Source: Candidatus Uhrbacteria bacterium (GTDB lineage Bacteria; Patescibacteriota; Patescibacteriia; JACRJV01). From it: 54,428 bases of DNA. Each line of letters begins with the position of its first letter. Position 1 is the stretch's first letter. The DNA is taken from positions 1 to 54,428 of the forward strand of contig JACRJV010000017.1 in the NCBI GenBank assembly GCA_016215325.1. Direction: 5' to 3'. Below the pieces are notes generated by a model. That model made no database searches. It saw only the letters and a list, made by a program, of their open reading frames with translations, and had not been told where the DNA came from. Positions 35,988 to 44,401 of the stretch are shown here, piece after piece. A program made the position numbers and the translations under genes.

Positions 35988-36109
35988 AGTGGATGTTTAA
36001 AGCATCGCAGCCACAACTCCGTTTTAAAATACTGTGTAGATAGTAGCGAAAGCCGACAAGGGCGTGATTTCTTCATTTCGGGCTGCTGACTCTTGATGTC
36101 TGCATTCTT

Positions 36110-36180
36110 TCGGGATGCCGGGAATCGAACCCGGTCTCCACGCACCCGAAGCGTGTGTACTACCGGTATACTACATCCCG
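36110..36180 (-). tRNA. tRNA-Pro (anticodon CGG)
   Basis: Minus strand CGGGATG TA GTATACCGGTAGTAC A CACGC TTCGGGT GCGTG GAGA CCGGGTTCGATTCCCGG CATCCCG A; complete cloverleaf. Confidence 0.93.
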
Positions 36181-36212
36181 AAAGAATGCGGACATGGCAT
36201 CATTGTAGAATT

Positions 36213-36306
36213 TCCGCCAAAGGCGGATCAGCCTCTGGCTGAGAACCCAGCCTTCACGCACCCGAGGCGTGTGTACTACCGATACCTGCCTACCGGCAGG
36301 CAGGTA
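36213..36306 (-). pseudogene. Partial tRNA-Pro remnant invaded by short palindromes
   Basis: GTATCGGTAGTACACACGCCTCGGGTGCGTGAAGGCTGGGTTCTCAGCC on the minus strand, flanked by TCCGCCaaaGGCGGA, TCAGCCtctGGCTGA and TACCTGCCtaccggcagGCAGGTA. Confidence 0.75.
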
Positions 36307-36410
36307 CGACAGCCCGCTTATTTTGATTGCATTAGTATACTGCACTTTTGGCACCCCGGCAATGGCGGATTTGCTGATTCCAGGAAGAATGCCCTATAAT
36401 CAGGGAAATT

Positions 36411-37091
36411 ATGCCTCATCTCTATTTTGTTGCAACACCGATTGGTCACTTGGGGGATATTACGATACGGGCGCTGGAAACGCTTCGCTGCGTTGACGTT
36501 ATCGTCTGCGAAGATACGCGCGTGACGCGCAAGTTGCTTGAGCACTTCCAGATCAGCAAACCTCTTTTGAGCGTCCGACAGCGGGGGAGTGTTCGGGATA
36601 TTGAACGCGTTTTAGAGAGTCTTCGCAAGGGGTTGTCGGCCGCTTATGTCACTGATGCGGGTACGCCGGGACTTAGCGACCCGGGTGGGGAATTGATTGA
36701 GCGGGTGCTTGCGGGGCTGCCCGAAACCAAGATTGTACCAATCCCTGGGCCGAATGCCGCTGCTGCGCTTGGCAGCGTTGCAGGGATCCCCTTGGATCGC
36801 TATACTGTAATGGGATTCCCTCCGCATAAGAAAGGGCGCCAGGCCTATTTTAAGACGATCATCGAATCGCCATTGCCGATCTTTTTTTATGAGTCGGTCC
36901 ATCGGATCCGGCGGACGTTGCGGGAGGTAGCGGACTGCCTTCCCGAAGCCCAAGATCGCTATTGCGTTATCGGCCGCGAGCTTACAAAAATGTACGAAGA
37001 AATTTTGCGCGGGAGTTTGCGGGAGTTTGTGAATCGGCCGATCACTGAAAAAGGAGAGTTTGTGGTGCTTGTGAGCCGGTGGAAGTTATAG
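36411..37091 (+). CDS. rsmI: 16S rRNA (cytidine1402-2'-O)-methyltransferase
   Basis: LYFVATPIGHLGDITIRALETL, VCEDTRVTRKLL, VTDAGTPGLSDPG, PIPGPNAAAAL. Confidence 0.95.
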   Translation: MPHLYFVATPIGHLGDITIRALETLRCVDVIVCEDTRVTRKLLEHFQISKPLLSVRQRGSVRDIERVLESLRKGLSAAYVTDAGTPGLSDPGGELIERVLAGLPETKIVPIPGPNAAAALGSVAGIPLDRYTVMGFPPHKKGRQAYFKTIIESPLPIFFYESVHRIRRTLREVADCLPEAQDRYCVIGRELTKMYEEILRGSLREFVNRPITEKGEFVVLVSRWKL

Positions 37092-37157
37092 TAAATCCAG
37101 CAAGGCCAGTGAATCCAGCTGGCCAGAGTTGATAGGCCGGATTTACTGGATTTACTC
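37090..37157. repeat. AGTAAATCCAG / CTGGATTTACT inverted word-repeat spacer
   Basis: Left AGTAAATCCAGcaaggCCAGTGAATCCAG, right CCGGATTTACTGGATTTACT. Confidence 0.8.
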
Positions 37158-37159
37158 AT

Positions 37160-38752
37160 ATGAAAAAGAAGTTCTACATTACAACACCCATTTACTACAT
37201 CAACGCTAAACCGCATATTGGCAGTGCCTACCCTACAGTGGTTGCGGATGTGCTGGCACGCTACCATCGCCTGCTCGGGGACGATGTTGTTTTTTTAACC
37301 GGTACAGATGAGAATAGCCAAAAAAATGTCCAGGCATCGATTACCGCAGGGGAGCATGATGTCAACGTGTATCTCGATCGCATGAGCGCGGCGTGGCAAA
37401 TGACCTGGGACACATTAGGGATTAGTAATGACGACTTCATCCGCACGACCGAACCCCGCCACCACCAATCCGTGGTGAAATTTTTTCATGCCGTCCAAAA
37501 GAGCGGTGACATCTATCAAGGAGAATACGAAGGGTTCTATTGCATCGGCTGCGAAGCATTCATTACGGAGAAAGAGCTCGTGGCCGGGAATTGCCCGGAT
37601 CATCAGAAGCCACCCGTGGAGCTTAAGGAAAAAAATTATTTTTTCCGGGCGAGCCGCTACAGAGATCAACTCATTGACCATATCACCGCACACCCAGAAT
37701 TTATCGAGCCCACCGGCCGGCGCAATGAGGTGCTCTCCTATATAAAAACAGCGTTCGGGGACGTGAGTATCTCCCGCGGGTGGAAAACAGATGAAAATGT
37801 TGCCGGGGTGACCGTAGGAATTCCGGTGCCCGGGGATAGCGCGCAGGCGTTGTATGTGTGGTTTGATGCCCTCATTAATTATCTTACGGGCGTAGGATAC
37901 GGCAAAGCCACCCAAAAGTTCGCCCAGTACTGGCCCGCTGATGTCCACATCGTCGGAAAGGAAATTATTAAATTCCATTGTGCGCTCTGGCCCGCCATGC
38001 TGCTGTCTGCTGGGTTGCCACTCCCCAAAAAGGTATTCGCGCACGGGTGGCTCACCGTGGATGGGCAGAAGATGAGCAAAACGCTCGGCAATGTGGTTGA
38101 CCCATTAGAAATTGTCGGCTGGCTGGGCGTTGATCCGCTGCGCTACTTCTTGCTGCGTGAATTTTCGTGGGGCAATGACGGCGATTTTTCCCATACGCGG
38201 CTGAAAGAACGATACCAAGCGGATCTTGCCAACGGTCTTGGTAATGTGAGCCGCCGGATCCTCACGCTCGGCGAGAAGATGCTCGCCCACAATAAATTGA
38301 TCAGTGCTGATCACGGACATTTTAGTTGCAAATTACCATCCGATCATTCCCTTTGCCACCAGTTCAATGATATCACGCAGGACGCCTGGCTACAGTATCA
38401 CGATGCGTTCCAGCGATACCAGCCGGATCAGGCAACACAGGTGGTGTGGTCGTACATCCAGCGGTTGGACGAGCATCTCGAACGCATTAAACCATGGGAG
38501 CTGAAGCAAGAGCACACTCCCGAACAATGGAGTAAAGCGTTGTACCCATTTTTAGAAGGACTCCGACACCTCTCCTGGATGTTGCGACCGATATTGCCGA
38601 TGACCAGTGAGCGCTTGTTGCGATCGCTTGGCGTGTGGATGAAGGAAAGCAAACTTACTTTTGAAAAAGCACAAATTTGGGGAACGCTTTCCACCAAGGG
38701 TATGGATATCGATCGCGGAAAAGTATTGTTTGCACGACTCGAAACGAAATAG
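37160..38752 (+). CDS. metG: Methionyl-tRNA synthetase
   Basis: YITTPIYYINAKPHIGSAY, FLTGTDENSQKN, QKMSKTLGNVVDP. Confidence 0.97.
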   Translation: MKKKFYITTPIYYINAKPHIGSAYPTVVADVLARYHRLLGDDVVFLTGTDENSQKNVQASITAGEHDVNVYLDRMSAAWQMTWDTLGISNDDFIRTTEPRHHQSVVKFFHAVQKSGDIYQGEYEGFYCIGCEAFITEKELVAGNCPDHQKPPVELKEKNYFFRASRYRDQLIDHITAHPEFIEPTGRRNEVLSYIKTAFGDVSISRGWKTDENVAGVTVGIPVPGDSAQALYVWFDALINYLTGVGYGKATQKFAQYWPADVHIVGKEIIKFHCALWPAMLLSAGLPLPKKVFAHGWLTVDGQKMSKTLGNVVDPLEIVGWLGVDPLRYFLLREFSWGNDGDFSHTRLKERYQADLANGLGNVSRRILTLGEKMLAHNKLISADHGHFSCKLPSDHSLCHQFNDITQDAWLQYHDAFQRYQPDQATQVVWSYIQRLDEHLERIKPWELKQEHTPEQWSKALYPFLEGLRHLSWMLRPILPMTSERLLRSLGVWMKESKLTFEKAQIWGTLSTKGMDIDRGKVLFARLETK

Positions 38753-38872
38753 AAACTGGTTATAGGAAAATGGAGGTTGGTAATGGAAGTTGGAAATCGG
38801 AAGATAGATTCTGATTTCCGCTTTCTATTTTCCATTACGATTTTCCGATTTCTATAAACCAATTTCAAAACT
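38753..38872. repeat. Inverted word-repeat spacer (GGAAAATGG... / ...CCATTACGATTTTCC)
   Basis: Left GAAACTGGTTATAGGAAAATGG, right CTATTTTCCATTACGATTTTCCGATTTCTATAAACCAATTTC. Confidence 0.7.
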
Positions 38873-39499
38873 ATGACTCTGCTCGACGTCATTTTGATCG
38901 TCATCATGCTGTTATTCGTCGCCGCCGGGTTCCGTTCCGGCGCGATTCATTCTGTTGCAACAGTGATTGGATTTGCCGTTGGTATTTGGGTGGCCAACCA
39001 TTATTATGGTGTTGTGGCAGAGCGTTTTGCGCCCATGATTGGCGGGCAATTGTTGTTGGCAAAACTTATCGCCTACCCGGTAATTGTCGTGGTGGTCTCA
39101 AAAGCGGTGGGGATTACCGCATGGCTTGTTGGCAAGATCCTTGGGCTTATTCCATTGTTTGGGACATTTAACATGGTGATTGGCGCATTTATCGGCGCGT
39201 TTGAATCATGGCTTGTGCTTGGATTAGTCCTTACACTTTTTATCCGTTATCCATCAATTACGGTTGTCGATAAAGAGATCGCCCGTTCCTCCGTGGCTCA
39301 AAACATCATCAATTCCTACGGCCGGATGCTCCAATACCTGCCAAAGGAATTCCAGTCACTGGATGCCTTGGATATTGCATCGTGGAAGAAGGTTCAGGCT
39401 GCAGCGGGTGACCGATGGAAAGAATTCCAGAATGCAAAGGGTGCGGAGGGGTTCCAGAAGATCCAGGAGCTCAGGCATATGCTGCCTGAGCAGTACTAA
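38873..39499 (+). CDS. CvpA family membrane protein
   Basis: LLDVILIVIMLLFVAAGFRSGAIHSVATVIGFAVGIWVANHYY. Confidence 0.85.
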   Translation: MTLLDVILIVIMLLFVAAGFRSGAIHSVATVIGFAVGIWVANHYYGVVAERFAPMIGGQLLLAKLIAYPVIVVVVSKAVGITAWLVGKILGLIPLFGTFNMVIGAFIGAFESWLVLGLVLTLFIRYPSITVVDKEIARSSVAQNIINSYGRMLQYLPKEFQSLDALDIASWKKVQAAAGDRWKEFQNAKGAEGFQKIQELRHMLPEQY

Positions 39500-39588
39500 T
39501 TGATTCGAATACTATTCGAATAAATCCGAACACAATCGAGCTTTGAATTCGGTTCGATTCGGGCAAGATTCGGATAAATTTGTACTTT
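39500..39588. repeat. ATTCGAATA / TTCGATTCGG inverted word-repeat spacer
   Basis: GATTCGAATACTATTCGAATAAATCCGAA ... GAATTCGGTTCGATTCGGGCAAGATTCGGATAAA. Confidence 0.65.
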
Positions 39589-39589
39589 T

Positions 39590-40489
39590 GTGTATTACGA
39601 TACTCACGCTCACCTAAATTTTAACGCATTCGCGAGTGACGCGGATGCTGTTGTGGCACGGGCATCAGAGGCCGGCGTTCGAATGAACGTGGTCGGTAGT
39701 CAGATCGACACAAGTCGAAGGGCGGTGGAGGTTGCGGCCAAACACCCGGAGATGATGCGCGCAGTTGTGGGATTGCACCCGATTCATCTGATCCAAACGC
39801 ACGTGGATGAGGAAGAAGATTCAGTCAACACTCGGGCGGAAATATTTGATTCGGCAGCGTACCGGTCACTGTTACGGTCATCATCATTGGTGACGGGTGT
39901 CGGGGAGTGCGGACTGGATTATTTTCGATTACCCGATTCAGCAGTTGACGGGACCGGGACCATGCTTGATCGCCAACAGATTCGGCAACTTCAACGCACT
40001 GTATTTGCCCAGCATGTAGAACTTGCAATAGAAGAGAAGAAAACACTGATGATCCATACAAGACAAGGGGAAAGGGCGAGGGACTCAATAACGGGGGATG
40101 GTCCTAATGCTTATGATGATGTATATACAATCTTAAAAAATTTCCAATTTCCAATTTCCAATTTCCAATTAAGGATTATCATGCATTGTTTCTCCGGTAC
40201 TTTGGAGCATGCCAAAGCGTTTTTAGATCTGGGCGCGACCATTTCGTTTTCAGGTATTGTGACGTTTAAGAACGCCAAAGAACTGCACGAGGTGGTCCGG
40301 CAGACTCCGTTGGAGCGGATTTGCATTGAAACCGATAGCCCGTACTTGGCGCCAGAACCGCATCGCGGCAGCCGCAATGAGCCCGCGTATGTAGTGGAGG
40401 TGGCTAAAGCCATAGCGGCACTCAAGAATATCCCATTAGAACAGGTGGCCGAGCAGACGACCAAGAATGCGCTGGAATTGTTTCAATAA
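39590..40489 (+). CDS. TatD family hydrolase with in-frame repeat
   Basis: YYDTHAHLNFNAF, GVGECGLDYFR, MHCFSGTLEHAKAFLDLGATISFSGIVTFKN, ICIETDSPYLAPEPHRGSRNEPAYV. Confidence 0.94.
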   Translation: MYYDTHAHLNFNAFASDADAVVARASEAGVRMNVVGSQIDTSRRAVEVAAKHPEMMRAVVGLHPIHLIQTHVDEEEDSVNTRAEIFDSAAYRSLLRSSSLVTGVGECGLDYFRLPDSAVDGTGTMLDRQQIRQLQRTVFAQHVELAIEEKKTLMIHTRQGERARDSITGDGPNAYDDVYTILKNFQFPISNFQLRIIMHCFSGTLEHAKAFLDLGATISFSGIVTFKNAKELHEVVRQTPLERICIETDSPYLAPEPHRGSRNEPAYVVEVAKAIAALKNIPLEQVAEQTTKNALELFQ

Positions 40490-40519
40490 TAACATCGTTA
40501 TTCCCCTCACCCCCTTTTT

Positions 40520-40548
40520 TTGACAGTTGTCAATCGTGTTGATACAGT
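40520..40548 (+). promoter_or_regulatory. sigma70-type promoter
   Basis: TTGACA - 17 bp - TACAGT; TTGACAgTTGTCAA palindrome over the -35. Confidence 0.55.
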
Positions 40549-40586
40549 ATTTATTGAGAGAAGAAGTTACCATTTTTATAGATCGT

Positions 40587-41285
40587 ATGAGCAAAGAATT
40601 CTTATCTGTTGTGCCAGATCCCGAGCCTTCTGTTGTTGAGGAGGATCCGACAGTGGCCGAACCTTCCAGCGTCAGTAGTGAACGAGTTGAGAGTCAACGC
40701 GAAGCAGCCGAGATGGCAGTGATGGCGAACGCTGATATGAATTTTGCCTTGGGATTTGAGAGAATAGGGGACAAAGTAAGAGCGGAAGAATCAAGGAGAA
40801 AGGCAGAATTTGCCATGAAAAGCATCGAGCGTGAGATTAAGGAAGACGGGCAAATATTTCAAAAAGTCTCCGAGGTGATCGCGGAGATGTTGAGAGATGT
40901 TGATCAGGTATTCCCTGGAGATTCAAAGGGAATAGCGCTGTCTGAATTATTGAGAATAGGTTTACGGGGGAGAATATCTGGAGAAGGGAGAGACGGTTCT
41001 AAGATTATCAGTCTTGATATGACACCCAGAGCACAGCGAAGATGGGATCGGTTCAAGGAATTCCTAGGATTGCGCAGGATCGAGCCGTCGGGCTCAAAAG
41101 ATACGGGGTGGTTCTCGACGCAACAATATTGGTTGCCACAATATGCGACCAGTATCAATAACCTCGTAATACGGGTTATGCCGGTTGATATGAAGGATTC
41201 GAAAGGCAGTATTCTGGGATTAGAGGCCGTTACGATCAATGATAACACTTGGCGCGAGATCAATCATCCGAGGGTGGACGATTAG
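40587..41285 (+). CDS. Hypothetical protein
   Basis: MSKEFLSVVPDPEPSVVEEDPTV..., ORF 252 aa (start at 40587 preferred). Confidence 0.55.
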   Translation: MSKEFLSVVPDPEPSVVEEDPTVAEPSSVSSERVESQREAAEMAVMANADMNFALGFERIGDKVRAEESRRKAEFAMKSIEREIKEDGQIFQKVSEVIAEMLRDVDQVFPGDSKGIALSELLRIGLRGRISGEGRDGSKIISLDMTPRAQRRWDRFKEFLGLRRIEPSGSKDTGWFSTQQYWLPQYATSINNLVIRVMPVDMKDSKGSILGLEAVTINDNTWREINHPRVDD

Positions 41286-41394
41286 GCATATTGAATAACT
41301 GGTTTTAATTCATCCCCCATCTCAATTACGAGATGGGGTATTTTTTATCCCCGTGCTTGATCGTCAAGGGGTGAGCCGGTACAATGAGAAGACT

Positions 41395-44300
41395 ATGTCT
41401 CTCTTCTCGTCACTCAACGCTGAACAAAAGACTGCCGTCACATACGGGAAAGGCCCTCTTATGATTGTTGCTGGGGCTGGAACCGGTAAAACCACGGTCA
41501 TTACCCAGCGAATTGTTTGGCTCATGGACCCCGCCGTTGGCGGGGCAAGCTCACCCAAGGCGTTCGGTCGCGCCTTGAAGCCGGAGGAAATATTGGCATT
41601 GACCTTTACGGACAAAGCAGCAGCCGAAATGGAAGATCGCGTCGGGGCGGCGCTCCCTATTGGTTATCGCGATTTGTGGATCAGCACCTTTCATGCCCTT
41701 TGTGAACGGTTATTGCGGACGCATGCTTTAGATATTGGGCTTAATGATAATTTTCGCGTCCTTACCCCCACCGCGGTGTGGGCGCTGCTTAAGAAGCACG
41801 AAGCACGATTTGATCTCGATTACTATCGCCCCAAAGGCAACCCGACAAAATATTATCACGCTCTTATCCGCCACTTTTCTCGCGCCAAAGACGAGGCGGT
41901 CGGGGTCGAAGAATACCTCCGGTTTGTCGAAGGGAAGCACTTGGACCGTGCTGCAGCTCTCGGGGTCCCATTGGTTGGAATCGGCGGGGAAGAACTCGAT
42001 CAGAAACGCTTACATGAAATTGCCGGTGCGTATGCCACGTATGAGCAAATACTTCGGGATGAGAATACCCTGGATTTTGGCGACTTGCTCGTTTGGACCG
42101 TGAAACTCCTCCAAGAGCGTCCCAATATCCTGGAGCAGTACCGGAAACAGTTCCAATGCATTGTGGTGGATGAATTCCAAGATACCAATTGGGTGCAGTA
42201 CGAATTGGTTAAGCTCCTCGCGTCACCCGCAAACAACCTTACGGTCGTGGCGGATGATGATCAGGCGATTTACCGTTGGCGGGGCGCATCATTTAGCAAT
42301 GTTATTCAATTTAAGAAGGATTTTCCGAGCGCCTGCGAGGTTGCGTTGGTACAGAACTACCGGAGCGCACAACCCATCCTTGATCTTGCCTATCAATTTA
42401 TCCAAAAAAATAATCCCAATCGTTTGGAGGCGCGCAGTGGGATTTCGAAACATCTCCAAAGCGCTGTACCGCTTTCGGGTGCGATTGAACACCGTCCGGC
42501 AGCGACGGTGCATGAAGAAGCCCGGATGGTGGTGAAGACCATCCTTGAGCAGATGCAAGAGAGCGCTTTGAGTGGCCATCCCCTGCAGTGGAACGATGTC
42601 GCAGTGCTTGTGCGATCCAATGCCGATGCGGACCCGTTTGTGCGAGCATTTGCAGCGTCCGGTATCCCATACGATGTCGCGAGTTCGCGGGGGTTGTACC
42701 TCACGCCGATTGTGTTAGATACCCTGGCATACCTTAATTTGTTGGATAACTATCACGAATCCGCAAGTGTCTATCGAGTGTTAAAAATGAGTGTGTTTGC
42801 AGTAGCCGATGAAACGATCCACACGCTCTTACGAGAAGCGCGCAAAAAAAATCATTCGTTGTTTGAAATTCTCCGTCGTTGTGGTACGGTGGGCATCCCG
42901 ACTGCCGAACAAGAAAAGATCGCCAAGCTATTGGCAATGATCGAAACACACACTGCGCTTTCCAAGGGGTTTGGCCCTGCGAAAGTTGTGGTTGCGTTTT
43001 TTAAAGATAGCGGGCTCGTTGCCCGGTGGCGTGCCGAGGGAGCAACTCCATATGACCTCCAGGAGCTTTCTTATGCAGAACAATTTTATCGTATTGTTGA
43101 ACAATATGAGCGGGAGCAGCAGATTCCAACGATTACGGGGATCGCTGAATTGGTGAGGTTAAGTTTGGAAGCAGGGGATGAGGGGGCGCTCAAGCGCGAC
43201 GATGCAGGACCCGAGGCGGTACAGGTATTGACCATGCATGCGGCAAAGGGGCTGGAGTTCCGCGTGGTGTGTATCGTGAGTATGGTGGATCGCCGCTTCC
43301 CCACCCAATATCGCCCTGAACCATTGGAGCTGCCGATGGAGCTCATGAAAGAGATATTGCCGGAAGGGGACTGGCACTTACAAGAGGAGCGCCGGCTGAT
43401 GTACGTTGCGATTACTCGTGCCAAAGAGAAACTGTACTTTACCAGCGCCCAAGATTATGGTGGGGTTCGCAAGAAGAAACCATCGCTTTTTTTGTACGAA
43501 CTCGGACTCATTCAAAAAGAGAAGTCAGAAGTCAGAAGTCAGAAGTCAGAACAATCGACATTCACGACAGATGCAACATTACCAATTCCTAATATCCGAT
43601 ATCCAATATCCAATCTCCCGTCTTACTTTAGTTTCACCCAACTCAAAGCATTCGAGAGCTGTCCGCTCCAATATAAGTTTGCCCACATCCTCAAGATTCC
43701 GATCGAAGGTCGGTTTACGTTTAGTTTTGGTAAATCGATGCATAAAACGCTCGAAGTCTTCTTCCAGCGAATGATCCGCGGTGCTCAACAAGGACAGCTT
43801 TTTGCGCTGCAAGAAAGCGCCGCAGCCGCTGCCCCCGTCATGGAAGAATTGCTCCAACTCTATGAACAATCCTGGCTCAACGAGTGGTACGAGAGCGCTG
43901 TGCACGAACGAAAATATTATCAGGAAGGGAAGAAGATCCTCAAAGAATTCTATCAACTCCATCAAGGGCATTGGCCATCGCCTCGATACCTCGAAAAACC
44001 CTTTACGATTAAATTTGGAGAGTTTGAGCTGCGCGGCGTTATTGATCGCGTGGATACCCTCGCGGACGGAGCAAATCCAGAGGTTGAAATTATCGATTAT
44101 AAAACCGGGCGCGTGCCCGAGGGCAAGACGCTCCCGTTTGAAAAGAAACAGCAGCTGCTTATCTATCAATTGGCGGTTTTACGACTTACGGATGAGCAGC
44201 CGAAGTTGTTGAGTTATTACTATTTAGAACAGAACAAAAAAATGTCATTTTTGGGAACGCCCGAAGAGTTGGAGAAGGTTGAGCAGTTCGTTGTAGAGAC

Positions 44301-44400
44301 GATCGAAAACATCCGCACGAGTGATTTCCATCCAACGCCCGATCCCATAGTGTGTGGATTTTGCGATTTTAGGACGATTTGCGAGTTCCGGAAGATCTGA
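41395..44400 (+). CDS. UvrD/PcrA-type ATP-dependent helicase with C-terminal PD-(D/E)XK nuclease-like domain
   Basis: LNAEQKTAVTYGKGPLMIVAGAGTGKTT, LALTFTDKAAAEM, VVADDDQAIYRWRGA, TMHAAKGLEF, YVAITRAKEKL; C-terminal ELRGVIDRVD...IDYKTG, C-x2-C-type cluster. Confidence 0.94.
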   Translation: MSLFSSLNAEQKTAVTYGKGPLMIVAGAGTGKTTVITQRIVWLMDPAVGGASSPKAFGRALKPEEILALTFTDKAAAEMEDRVGAALPIGYRDLWISTFHALCERLLRTHALDIGLNDNFRVLTPTAVWALLKKHEARFDLDYYRPKGNPTKYYHALIRHFSRAKDEAVGVEEYLRFVEGKHLDRAAALGVPLVGIGGEELDQKRLHEIAGAYATYEQILRDENTLDFGDLLVWTVKLLQERPNILEQYRKQFQCIVVDEFQDTNWVQYELVKLLASPANNLTVVADDDQAIYRWRGASFSNVIQFKKDFPSACEVALVQNYRSAQPILDLAYQFIQKNNPNRLEARSGISKHLQSAVPLSGAIEHRPAATVHEEARMVVKTILEQMQESALSGHPLQWNDVAVLVRSNADADPFVRAFAASGIPYDVASSRGLYLTPIVLDTLAYLNLLDNYHESASVYRVLKMSVFAVADETIHTLLREARKKNHSLFEILRRCGTVGIPTAEQEKIAKLLAMIETHTALSKGFGPAKVVVAFFKDSGLVARWRAEGATPYDLQELSYAEQFYRIVEQYEREQQIPTITGIAELVRLSLEAGDEGALKRDDAGPEAVQVLTMHAAKGLEFRVVCIVSMVDRRFPTQYRPEPLELPMELMKEILPEGDWHLQEERRLMYVAITRAKEKLYFTSAQDYGGVRKKKPSLFLYELGLIQKEKSEVRSQKSEQSTFTTDATLPIPNIRYPISNLPSYFSFTQLKAFESCPLQYKFAHILKIPIEGRFTFSFGKSMHKTLEVFFQRMIRGAQQGQLFALQESAAAAAPVMEELLQLYEQSWLNEWYESAVHERKYYQEGKKILKEFYQLHQGHWPSPRYLEKPFTIKFGEFELRGVIDRVDTLADGANPEVEIIDYKTGRVPEGKTLPFEKKQQLLIYQLAVLRLTDEQPKLLSYYYLEQNKKMSFLGTPEELEKVEQFVVETIENIRTSDFHPTPDPIVCGFCDFRTICEFRKI

Positions 44401-44401
44401 T

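Noticed and set aside
36213-36306. Second functional tRNA-Pro
   Set aside because: D-arm and anticodon arm are intact but acceptor stem and part of the T-arm cannot pair; treated as a remnant.
37415-38044. 209-aa minus-strand ORF
   Set aside because: Antisense to metG; no independent start signals.
43521-43548. Tandem GAAGTCA units considered as a CRISPR-like array
   Set aside because: Units are only 7 bp with no spacers; no cas genes anywhere in the window.
43579-44169. 196-aa minus-strand ORF
   Set aside because: Antisense to the C-terminal nuclease part of the UvrD-like helicase, which has strong family motifs.
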